From: Willaertia magna
Lineage: Eukaryota > Heterolobosea > Eutetramitea > Acrasida > Naegleriidae
Direction: 5' to 3'
Length of the DNA: 10,117 nt
Assembly: GCA_902984215.1 (NCBI GenBank)
Contig: CADWAF010000898.1
Location: 1 to 10,117, forward strand
Position 1 is the first letter of the stretch. Every line of letters begins with the position of its first letter. Positions 1 to 7,249 of this stretch are shown here, piece by piece. Made by a program: the position numbers and the translations under genes. The notes below the pieces were generated by a model, which was not told the origin of the DNA, searched no databases, and was given only the letters and a program-made list of their open reading frames with translations.

Positions 1-550
1 AAAAATGATATAAAAAAATTATTTTATTATATTTTTAAAAAAACTTTATAAGATTTTTTATTAAATAAAAATAATATTATTAAGTTTATTAATAATTATA
101 AAATATAATTTTATATTAAAATTATCATTATAAAATTATAAATTAAAATAAAAATTTTTATTACATAACAAAAAGTTTAATATTAATTAATAAAAAATAA
201 TCATATCTTTTAAAAACAACAATATAATCCTATTATATTTAATTTTTTAAATTAAACAAAATAAAATACTTTCATTTCATAATGATATAATTATAAATAT
301 TATATGTATTTTCTTTAATTATTTTTAAAACTAATTCTATACTTTACATATAAAATAACATAGTCTATAAATTTATTCTTAAAGAGCTATACAATTTAAT
401 TGTTTTATGCTTAGTCTTCAAATTTATTATTTTATTATCCATTCACCTTGTTTTAAAAATAGCACCTGCATTTTAATTTTGAATAGAAAAACAGTTGCAA
501 TAAAATCTCATCTTTCTTACTCGCCCTAAAAAAATATCTCCTTTACCAAC
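1..550. other. Extremely AT-rich intergenic region upstream of the kinase gene
   Basis: No coding region is visible on either strand. The first 300 bases contain only 19 G or C by direct count, about 6%, which is far below the neighbouring genes. The sequence is a mixture of short A and T runs without an obvious tandem period. From about position 380 the composition becomes less extreme, and pyrimidine-rich tracts appear just before the kinase start codon (about 505-550), so the last 100-150 bases probably hold the kinase promoter and 5' leader. No TATA-type element can be singled out because the whole background is AT. Confidence 0.75.
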
Positions 551-1867
551 ATGTCCTCATTACTCTCTTCAACTTCTAATTCAGTTAGAAGGTAAGTTTT
601 TAATAAGAAAAATCGGTTAGAAATATGTATTTACATTATTAATCAATTAAATAAATAATTTCTTCAAATCCTTTAAAATTTTACTTGAATAATTTACTTG
701 ATCTATTAATTCCGTTACTTTTCTGATCATCATCTTTAATTATTAAATTAAAAAAGTAATGGGTGGGAAAGGTTCGTGGAGGTGGGATATTTAGGTAGTG
801 GAGCATATAGTACTGTTACGTCTGCCATTGACAAGACAACCAACAAATTAGTTGCCATTAAGAAGATTGACATTAGTAATAATGAAGAAGGTATTCCAAT
901 TCCTGTATTAAGAGAGATTAATCATTTAAAGACCCTCAATCATGAAAATATTGTTGGACTTGTTGATATTTTCATGTCTGAAGATGACAGTAAAATCTGT
1001 ATGGTCTTAGAATATATTCCTCATGATTTATCAGGTATTATTAATGGATTTTCCGATCATTTAAGTGAAGCCTTTGTTAAATCAGTAATGAAACAATTAT
1101 TGGAAGCAGTTGCTTGTATTCATGAACATCATTCCATTCATTGTGATTTAAAGACTTCTAATATCTTTGTTCATCCTAATGGTCAATGTAAAGTTGGAGA
1201 TTTTAATCTTTCTAGATTTATTCATCCAGTAGAGATGAACATTAATCAATACTATTCCCGTAATGTTATTACTCTTTGGTATAGACCACCGGAATTGTTA
1301 TTAGATCCTAATGGTAGATCAGCCTATGGTTCGGAAGTTGATATCTGGTCAGTTGGTTGTATTATGGCAGAATTATTATTAAGACAACCAATATTTCCTG
1401 GTAATGATGAAAATGAACAACTACAAAAGATCTTCTCATTATTAGGTACTAGTAATCCACGTAACTATCCTAATGCTCAAAACTTTAAAATTTACCAAGA
1501 CTTATTTTCTTCAAAATTTATTCCAAATACTTTACGACAAAAGTTTAAAGATTTTTATGAATTTAATAAGAATATCGTAGATTTATTAGAAAAATTATTA
1601 AAACTAGATCCTCGTGAAAGAATTTCGGCAAGGGAAGCTTTAAATCATCCTTGGTTTAAACAACATCCTTTACCTTCTGAAGCAAAAGAAGTTCTTCCAT
1701 CAGCTCAAACTCCTCTCAATGAAAATTGGGTAAAACAACAAATTGAAATCCAAATGCAACAAGCTATGAAACAACAAGATTTAGATAATAATATTAAGAA
1801 AAGGAAGATGGGAGGAGAAAAAAGATCCCACATCTCTCGCACTACCCAAAAGAAAGTTAAATATTAA
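551..1867 (+). CDS. Cyclin-dependent-kinase-like protein kinase (CDK9/CDK12-type), 2 exons
   Basis: My model joins exon 551-591 to exon 757-1867, giving 383 residues. Exon 1 leaves two bases and exon 2 supplies one, restoring a Ser codon and the normal start of a kinase fold (NGWERFVEVGYLGSG). Visible parts are the glycine loop GSGAYSTV (residues 27-34), VAIK lysine K49, a C-helix PVLREIN with E67, the catalytic loop with D144, K146 and N149, the DFx aspartate D162, the activation segment ending WYRPPE, and DIWSVGC. The C-helix and the TLWYRPPELLL segment resemble the transcriptional CDKs (CDK9, CDK12, CTK1/BUR1), which phosphorylate the RNA polymerase II tail with a cyclin partner; that role is inferred. 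A serine (S181) sits about where the T-loop threonine is expected. Oddities: HRD is HCD and DFG is DFN. The tail (about 360-383) is Lys/Arg-rich and could be a nuclear signal. Confidence 0.88.
592..756 (+). other. Intron 1 of the CDK-like kinase gene
   Basis: The donor is GTAAGT directly after the 41-base first exon and the acceptor is AAAAAG before TAATGG. The 165-base intron restores the reading frame. Without it the kinase would have to begin at a GTG (776) inside the glycine-loop strand. It is the longest intron in the window. Confidence 0.82.
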
Positions 1868-1890
1868 ATTAAGTTACTTAATTTGAAAAA

Positions 1891-2786
1891 CTACTCATGG
1901 TGTTGTTCATTATTTGTTATCTCTGTTGTTTCATTATTCATGTTGCTGGAACTATCCAACGTTGATGATGATGGGTTATGAAACTTTCTCTTTTTCATGG
2001 GGAACACTTCATCTACAAAATTACCATTGTCGTTGTTGTATTCTATGTCATTTGTTTCTGTAAATGGTTCATTTCCACCTTCTTTCAGCCTTTTAGATTT
2101 GGCACCCTTTAATTCTTCAATAAATTCATTATTTAGTGTAGAGTTATTTTCTTTTGCTGAAATGTAATTTGTTGTTAGAGTTTTGTATTCTTTTGCTTGT
2201 TTTTCCAAAACTTTTTGTTTAATTTCTCTATTGATAATTTTGTTTGTCTTGTCAAATTCTTTGCCTTGTAATTCGCTAACACAATTTTCAATTGTTTCTT
2301 CAATTTCTTTTGCAATTTTAGGGTTAATTAGGTTCTTTTGTTCTTTTTCCTTTCCGCTATGAGCATTTGGGTAAAGATTTCTATGAATCCAACATTTAAT
2401 CTTGCGTTGAATTGTTGAATCGTTATCAACCCGTTTTAATAAATCATGCACTGTCGGAATTTCTCTCCCTTCTTTTTCTTTTAGTGCTTCTTCTAGAATT
2501 TTATCAGTTTCGCCAAGTAAAAGTTGAAATAATTCCTTCAGTAATTAAATAAATATAAACAAGATGTTTTCTTTAACAAACTTACAGATGATTCAAATTG
2601 TTTGTTTAGCCTTTCACACCAATCATCAAATATATTTTTCGAATATAATTCGTTCACTACATCATCTACCGTTACGGGTTTTGTATCGTACAAGTTATGA
2701 TTGTTATTTGAGGAAGAAGAAGGAGAGGCATTACTATCCTTCATGTTTTTACTATCTTCTTTCTTATCGGAAGAGGTAGATGGCAT
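1891..2786 (-). CDS. BOD1/SHG1-like nuclear protein (tentative), 2 exons
   Basis: Read on the minus strand, exon 2786-2586 (67 codons) joins exon 2535-1891 and encodes 281 residues; both sides are phase 0. The first 30 or so residues are Ser/Asn/Lys-rich and probably disordered. A helical region then contains VVNELYSKNIFDDW (about 43-56), followed after the splice by ELFQLLLGETDKILEEAL. About 60 residues further on is INPKIAKEIEETIENCVSEL. This order (short helix ending in FD, helix, then a PKI helix) resembles the BOD1/FAM44 and COMPASS Shg1 family, whose members act in chromosome biorientation or in the histone H3K4 methyltransferase complex. The match is from memory of family pattern and is not strong. 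The tail is acidic, Asn-rich and Ser-rich with a KKRK cluster suited to nuclear import. It is divergent with the MED21 gene and convergent with the kinase gene. Confidence 0.6.
2536..2585 (-). other. Intron of the BOD1/SHG1-like gene
   Basis: On the minus strand the donor GTAAGT follows the codons for ESS, and the acceptor CTGAAG precedes GAATTATTTC. It is 50 bases long and phase 0. Splicing removes an in-frame stop and joins two open segments of the same helical character. Confidence 0.85.
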
Positions 2787-2872
2787 TTTTTAAAAAAAAC
2801 TTTAAAAAAAAGAGGCAAAGTTTTAATAATACCAGTTTGTCGTAACCATTTGTTGAGAGAGTTGAAAACGAA
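2787..2872. promoter_or_regulatory. Short divergent promoter region (BOD1/SHG1-like and MED21)
   Basis: Only 86 bases separate two start codons facing away from each other, so both promoters and 5' leaders must lie within this stretch or overlap the genes. It includes A-runs at about 2790-2815 and a less AT-rich segment at about 2830-2870. Co-regulation is possible, but no specific element is recognised. Confidence 0.5.
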
Positions 2873-3319
2873 ATGGATAAGATTACTCAATTACAAGATC
2901 AATTATCTTTAATAACTAATATAATGGTTGACTCTATAGGTGTTTTACAAAGAGATGCACCTCCTGTTCAAACGGATTTTCAAATTCAAAATAATTTACC
3001 TTTAGTTTCCGATATCAGTCAATTACCGAATAAATTAACTTTAGAAAAACTAAGAGAACAAGCTAAAGAAGCAGGTGAAAATTTAGTAAAGGCTTGTGTA
3101 GATTTTGAGAATATGTTAGATGAACTACCTGGACTTATAAATACCCAAGAAAATCAAATACAGGCTTTGAATGAATGTCATGAGAATAATGAAAAACAAA
3201 CTCAAATATTAAAAGATAGATTAGAATTAGCAGAAGATTATTTAAATATTGTTTCAAAATCTTTAGAAGAAATTGCAAATGATAGATTAAGAGTGAGGCA
3301 TACTTCTACCAAACATTAG
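2873..3319 (+). CDS. MED21: Mediator complex subunit 21
   Basis: The product is 148 residues, close to the usual length of MED21/Srb7. The start MDKITQLQDQ, the following hydrophobic helix, IGVLQRDAPP (about 23-32), and the later long amphipathic helices with conserved acidic and leucine positions (about 55-140) are the pattern of this family. MED21 pairs with MED7 in the middle module of Mediator, which bridges transcription factors and RNA polymerase II in the nucleus. The start codon is the only sensible one, since it falls exactly at the conserved N-terminal motif. No intron is needed. The C-terminal half is predicted coiled coil (heptad-like Leu/Ile in ILKDRLELAEDYLNIVSKSL), as expected for the MED7 interface. 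Confidence 0.85.
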   Translation: MDKITQLQDQLSLITNIMVDSIGVLQRDAPPVQTDFQIQNNLPLVSDISQLPNKLTLEKLREQAKEAGENLVKACVDFENMLDELPGLINTQENQIQALNECHENNEKQTQILKDRLELAEDYLNIVSKSLEEIANDRLRVRHTSTKH

Positions 3320-3502
3320 AATTATAGCCTATTTAAAAATTATTTTAATTATTTTGCTTTGTAAATAGTTATATTTATCCAACATTACCTAGTTGACCAC
3401 TTTTATAATTTTAATTTATTATTCCCTTTGAAATAAAGAACTCAATTTACTACTGAAATTATTAGTATCGTTAAAATTTGTAAAATTTCAAAAGATAAAA
3501 AA

Positions 3503-4419
3503 ATGAGCTTAATCAAGCCTATAGGAGATCAAAAGGTAAGGATTTAAGGCTTCGTGGAGGAATGTTTTAAACAACTTTTATTAAAGATACTACAAAAGAA
3601 ACCCCCAAGAAGTGTAAAATATGAACATGTACAGTCTAGTGTTGATACTGGAATTAGTATGTCTAAATTGCTTAAAAAGATTGCAGAAGATGGTGTTCCT
3701 AAAAGAGATGAAAAGTTTGGGAGAATGAAGAATACAGAAATTGCAAAGTTTGTGTATATAAAAGTACAAAAAGAAAAACCTGAGGAAGATGAAGATGAGG
3801 CATTGTATGAGGCAGAGATTAGTTCTAGAAATTCCGCTGCAGATGCAGTTCATCAAGTTAATCCAATAATGGTTAAATCTAGACTATCTAGTGAAATAAC
3901 TTCTGAGGAAAATACTATTCTGCTCTTGGATATAAGGGATATAGATGAGTACAAAAAATGTCACATAATATCCTCAGTTTGTTATCCTGCCTCAACAATG
4001 AACCGCTCTGTTAATCCATTCACAGCTGAGATGCTACACTTTGTAAGTATTAGATTGCCTAATTTAATTCTTATCAAAAGATAATTTAGAAAAATCATCC
4101 TGTAAAAAAGATTGTATTATATGATAATGATGAAAAAACAGTGATAAATGCTGCTAATGTAATGTTTGAAAGAGGTTTTGATAATGTATATATTTTAAAT
4201 AAGGGATTAATTGGGTTTGTAGAAAAGTATTCAGAATTAATTGAGGGAGAAATTCCTGAAGAATGGCTTCCAAAGCCAGTAAAGAAGAAGGCAACTTCCA
4301 CCAATAACACTTCACAAACAGGAAATTCTACTTCCAGAACTCAAAAATCGACATCAACAACCAAAACATCAATTACTACAATTAAAAAAACAACTACAAC
4401 TGCAAAACCTTGGAAATAA
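3503..4419 (+). CDS. CEP41: CEP41-like ciliary/centrosomal protein with inactive rhodanese domain, 3 exons
   Basis: The model joins exons 3503-3535, 3587-4042 and 4090-4419, all phase 0, giving 272 residues. The N-terminus MSLIKPIG, then KYEHVQSSVDTGISMSK, follows the CEP41 N-terminal pattern; the 25 residues from the IG to the DTG motif equal the spacing I recall for animal CEP41. A rhodanese fold runs from about residue 120 to 210, with LLDIRDIDEYKKCHI and, after the last splice, KKIVLYDNDEKT. Where active rhodaneses carry the catalytic cysteine there is an aspartate (D175), as in CEP41, so it should be a binding rather than a sulfur-transfer domain. In animals CEP41 supports tubulin polyglutamylation in cilia. 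The last 45 residues are Thr/Ser/Lys-rich and probably disordered. The gene implies a flagellated life stage. Confidence 0.82.
3536..3586 (+). other. Intron 1 of the CEP41-like gene
   Basis: The donor is GTAAGG and the acceptor TTAAAG; length 51 bases, phase 0. A second in-frame AAG occurs 12 bases downstream (ending 3598). The upstream acceptor is preferred because it keeps the spacing of the conserved N-terminal motifs of the CEP41 family. Confidence 0.75.
4043..4089 (+). other. Intron 2 of the CEP41-like gene
   Basis: The donor is GTAAGT and the acceptor TTTAG; length 47 bases, phase 0. Splicing fuses the two halves of the rhodanese-like domain and removes the in-frame stop at 4082-4084. 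Confidence 0.87.
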
Positions 4420-4499
4420 CTATAATTTACAAGTTAGTTTATTTTGTGAGATTTACAAATTGCTAACATAAGTTAACAAAGATATTTGCCTTCTTTTGT

Positions 4500-6260
4500 T
4501 TACAATAATAAACAAACGATTAAAGCAACCAAACCAATCCATACAGAGTAAATAGTTCTGTTTGAATTATTCTTAATATTTGAAGTTTGTTTGGTTCCAC
4601 CATTATTCTTGTAGATAATATCGAAGACTCTGTACATTGTGTCAGTTTCAACCCTACCTTGAATTGCTTGTCTAAGCATTCTGAGTCTTCTTGTAATAGG
4701 ACCATTCCAATAACTTTCAATTTGTAAAGCACATTTTAAATCAGAAGTATCACTTAATGGACTTAAGTTAATTGAAAATTGATAAGAATCTTGGGCTTGG
4801 TTTGGAATGGTGGTGTAGTTAAAGTTTGGATTAATAACTTGAGTAGTATTAACAATAGTGAAAGCATAATCAACTTGTGCTGGATCTAAACATTGAGCTG
4901 CGGTTGGGGCAGTAGTACCACGTAAGCAACAAACGTATAAAGAATATAAAGCCATCTTATAGTTTTTAGGAACTGCACTGTTTGTTGTAACTCTAACATA
5001 AGCGTTGGAATTTGGATTAAATTGAACGATTCCATTACCATTTGAAAAGTTTGGATTTGTGTACATTGTAGCAGTGGTGGAATATCTGAGTTGTGTGAAA
5101 ATAATTGCAGGAACAATATATTGTAAACCGAATGGGAGGATACGTGGACTAGTATTGCTACCTGTTAATACATTGAAATTTAATGAGTAGTCACCCCAGA
5201 AGTCTAAACCTGCAGATACAGGACCATTAAGAATTGAAAGTCTCCATTCTTGAGTACCATTAACTGTACCAACAAAGGTTGGAGCTGGGAGAGTAGCAAC
5301 TGTGAAATTACGTGGACCAGCTACTGACCAACTATTAGGAACAACACTACCTGCTGAAACTAAGAATACTCTTAAATCGATTTGTAATTGATTGTTATCA
5401 TTTACAAATACTTTTGTTGCCTTTAAGAAAGCATCTTCTCCTGTATTGTCAAACTCAGTTCTTACAATATTGAATGATAAAGTTAAAATAATTCTTTGTC
5501 TATAAATTACTTGATTACAATTACCAGTTGATGGATCAGTTGTCATATAAGTGGAATAAAGATCCATGTTTAAATCGAAAGAACTACCCATTGGACTAGG
5601 AGTAACCCAAGGTGCCGAAAATAAGTTTTGTAAAGTTTGGGTTGACGCAAAATCTACATAATAGCTAGCTTCATTGACATTTGAAAAATTAAAAGCAGCA
5701 ACGTTATTTGAAGTAGTACAACCGTTTGGTGCTACAAATCCTAATTGGAAGAATGTTTGTAAAGGAGCATCTAAATTTCTTTTAAACATTCTTACATTAA
5801 AAGTGACATTTCCAAGACCATCAGTTGACAAAGTAATAATTGGTTGTGGAGCACCAACATTAAATCCAGCTGCCCATGCAGAAAATGTAATATTTGGAGT
5901 ACTGAAAGGTGTTGCAGCATTAGTAGCTACAGCTTGAACTAAATAGTTTGGAGGGAATACATCATGGTCATGAGTAAATCTTACAAGACCATTTTGAATT
6001 TGTGTTTCAGTAAAACTAAGAGTTGGAACATAAGTTGCACCATTAAATAATTCAAAAGTACCACCACTTAAAGCAGTAATAAGAAAAGTAATATTTCCAA
6101 TAATACCAGTTCCAGAGGCAGCTAAATTTGAACTTGAAAATGTAATTACATCACCACTATGAAGAGTCAATTGATTGGTAGTAATAGTTAATGTTTGTGA
6201 AAAACAGAATGGTAATAAAACTAAAAGTACAGCTAAATAATAAACAATTTGCTTATTCAT
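4500..6260 (-). CDS. Secreted or GPI-anchored surface glycoprotein with CSPG/Cadherin_3-like repeat
   Basis: A single exon encodes 586 residues. Residues 1-21 are a clear signal peptide (hydrophobic core LAVLLVLLPFCF, cleavage near S21/Q22). Residues about 23-130 match the pattern of CSPG (NG2, Pfam Cadherin_3) repeats: a leading beta strand, GGTFELFNG, then FTETQIQNGLVRFTHDHD. The rest (about 135-545) is beta-rich, poor in charge and cysteine, and carries about a dozen N-glycosylation sequons; I do not recognise a named fold there. The protein ends in a hydrophobic stretch (about 568-586) with no cytosolic tail, preceded by an Asn/Ser-rich linker. This is the layout of a GPI-anchor signal, although a C-terminal membrane anchor is also possible. 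A role in adhesion or as a coat protein is a guess. It converges on the CEP41-like gene 80 bases away. Confidence 0.8.
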   Translation of the reverse strand: MNKQIVYYLAVLLVLLPFCFSQTLTITTNQLTLHSGDVITFSSSNLAASGTGIIGNITFLITALSGGTFELFNGATYVPTLSFTETQIQNGLVRFTHDHDVFPPNYLVQAVATNAATPFSTPNITFSAWAAGFNVGAPQPIITLSTDGLGNVTFNVRMFKRNLDAPLQTFFQLGFVAPNGCTTSNNVAAFNFSNVNEASYYVDFASTQTLQNLFSAPWVTPSPMGSSFDLNMDLYSTYMTTDPSTGNCNQVIYRQRIILTLSFNIVRTEFDNTGEDAFLKATKVFVNDNNQLQIDLRVFLVSAGSVVPNSWSVAGPRNFTVATLPAPTFVGTVNGTQEWRLSILNGPVSAGLDFWGDYSLNFNVLTGSNTSPRILPFGLQYIVPAIIFTQLRYSTTATMYTNPNFSNGNGIVQFNPNSNAYVRVTTNSAVPKNYKMALYSLYVCCLRGTTAPTAAQCLDPAQVDYAFTIVNTTQVINPNFNYTTIPNQAQDSYQFSINLSPLSDTSDLKCALQIESYWNGPITRRLRMLRQAIQGRVETDTMYRVFDIIYKNNGGTKQTSNIKNNSNRTIYSVWIGLVALIVCLLL

Positions 6261-6480
6261 TCTTTTTAATTTTTTTTTGTTTTTGATTCATCCTACTTAC
6301 TACTACCACAACGTTTTATACTAACCTTGTTTGTTGGAGACAAGGACAATATGTCCCTAATTTCTTAATACTAAAACGCTCAAAACATGTTAATTTGTTT
6401 GGAATGTTGACGGGAGTCCAGAAAAAGTAATTTTGTTTTGTAAAAAGTACTTTAAGAAAATAATTCTTCACCAAAAGATT
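6261..6480. promoter_or_regulatory. Upstream region of the surface glycoprotein gene
   Basis: This is the noncoding stretch before the glycoprotein start codon, read on the minus strand. It holds an A-run immediately before the ATG (6265-6280 on the plus strand appear as T-runs) and a small interrupted palindrome GGACAATATGTCC (6344-6356) with 5-base arms. No coding potential is evident. The palindrome is short enough to be chance. Confidence 0.35.
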
Positions 6481-6675
6481 TTAATCAAAAAAAAAACTTT
6501 TCTGGGTAAAAACATTGATGTCTATAAAGAAGGAAGTTTCACTTGAAAAGGAAATTACATTTGACAGAGCTTTTTTTAATTGTTCTTTAAAGGTCTACTT
6601 TAATTAGCACAAAAATTGATTTCAAAAATTATAAAGAAAACTTACTTTTTTGTTCTTTTTAACTATACTAATCAT
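6481..6675 (-). CDS. Possible small two-exon ORF or displaced C-terminus of the ankyrin gene
   Basis: On the minus strand, an ATG at 6675 begins MISIVKKNKK and runs straight into a GTAAGT donor (6645). A TAG acceptor 51 bases later leads to an open exon at 6594-6481 that encodes about 37 residues (starting TFKEQLKKALSNVISF) and ends in TAA. Both exon borders are phase 0, and the intron length equals others in the window. The ATG lies 10 bases after the stop of the ankyrin gene and in a different frame. The same frame is open upstream into the ankyrin exon as far as a TGA at 6717-6715. It could be a separate 47-residue protein, an alternative last exon of the ankyrin gene, or chance. I recognise no family. 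Confidence 0.3.
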
Positions 6676-6685
6676 TTCAAAAGAA

Positions 6686-7182
6686 TTAAAATGGTACAAT
6701 TTCAAAATTATGTTTCATCTCTGCAACCCTCACTGGTAACATTTCAAAACATGGAATGTTGGGGTTGGCTTTAAAATGTAATAAAACCTTTACAATTTTT
6801 AGGTTGCCTATTAAACAAGCAGACCATAATGCAGTCTTTTAGTTTATAAATTTATAATTGTTTATTTTGTTGTAAACTATTTTGTAAACTTACTTGCTTT
6901 AATTATTTTAAAAATAAAAAATTTTAAATAAATTAAAAAACGTACTTTTTGAAAAATTAAATTTATATTAAAAGAAATTTTATTTTCATTTAAATATTTT
7001 AATAAATATTTTAAAATATCTTTCCGCTCATTAAAAATTGCAGTAAATAAAATTTCAATATTTATTTTTCCACCTAATTCTAAAATTGTTTTTAACACTC
7101 TAAAATTTCCTTCACTTGTCGCTTTCAATAATTGATTTTGTAAAATTTTTCTTCTAATTTCTTTACTCTGTTCCGCGTCCAT
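6686..7182 (-). CDS. Short ankyrin-repeat protein, 2 exons
   Basis: The model joins exon 7182-6946 (79 codons) to exon 6835-6686 (50 codons with stop), both phase 0, giving 128 residues. Repeat-like segments are LLKATSEGNFRVLKTILELGGKIN (about 18-41), LFTAIFNERKDILKYLLKYL (about 45-64) and, after the splice, TALWSACLIGNLKIVKVLLHF followed by KANPN, which is a nearly canonical ankyrin repeat. A fourth partial repeat (PVRVAEMKHNFEIV) is cut short by the stop. Ankyrin repeats bind other proteins; no partner or role can be read from the sequence. Exon 1 is visibly more AT-rich than neighbouring genes. The start codon lies 67 bases after the acetyltransferase stop on the same strand. The C-terminus is uncertain because the last repeat ends abruptly and a further possible exon lies just downstream. 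Confidence 0.68.
6836..6945 (-). other. Intron of the ankyrin-repeat gene
   Basis: The donor is GTACGT and the acceptor CTAAAAG on the minus strand; length 110 bases, phase 0. The splice places LIFQK next to TALWSAC, exactly where an ankyrin repeat expects its TALHxAA-type turn. A stronger-looking GTAAGT donor inside the intron (6895) gives the wrong phase with this acceptor. Confidence 0.72.
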
Positions 7183-7249
7183 TCTCTTTAAATTTTTTTT
7201 ATAAAAATTATATTTTGAATATTTAAATTAATTAAATTTACAAAAAAAT

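Noticed and set aside
776..778. GTG as the start codon of the kinase
   Set aside because: Eukaryotic nuclear genes rarely start at GTG, and an in-phase upstream exon with an ATG and consensus donor explains the N-terminus.
2564..2779. Plus-strand open frame of 71 codons
   Set aside because: It lies opposite the first exon and intron of the minus-strand BOD1/SHG1-like gene, and its His/Tyr/Leu-rich product looks like an antisense translation.
3587..3598. Second acceptor for CEP41 intron 1 (exon starting at 3599)
   Set aside because: It is in frame, but it would delete four residues and break the spacing between the N-terminal IG and the DTG motif that matches the family.
3590..3856. Minus-strand open frame of 88 codons
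   Set aside because: It is antisense to the well-supported CEP41-like exon 2, with a Phe/Cys/Ile-rich composition typical of antisense translation of AT-rich genes.
5674..5937. Plus-strand open frame of 87 codons inside the surface glycoprotein gene
   Set aside because: It is antisense to a single long coding exon with a signal peptide and domain match; no independent family resemblance.
6836..6895. GTAAGT donor at 6895 as the 5' splice site of the ankyrin gene
   Set aside because: It is closer to consensus than GTACGT, but with the acceptor at 6836 it shifts the frame and would add an implausible Phe/Ile/Lys-rich AT-derived segment before the ankyrin repeat.
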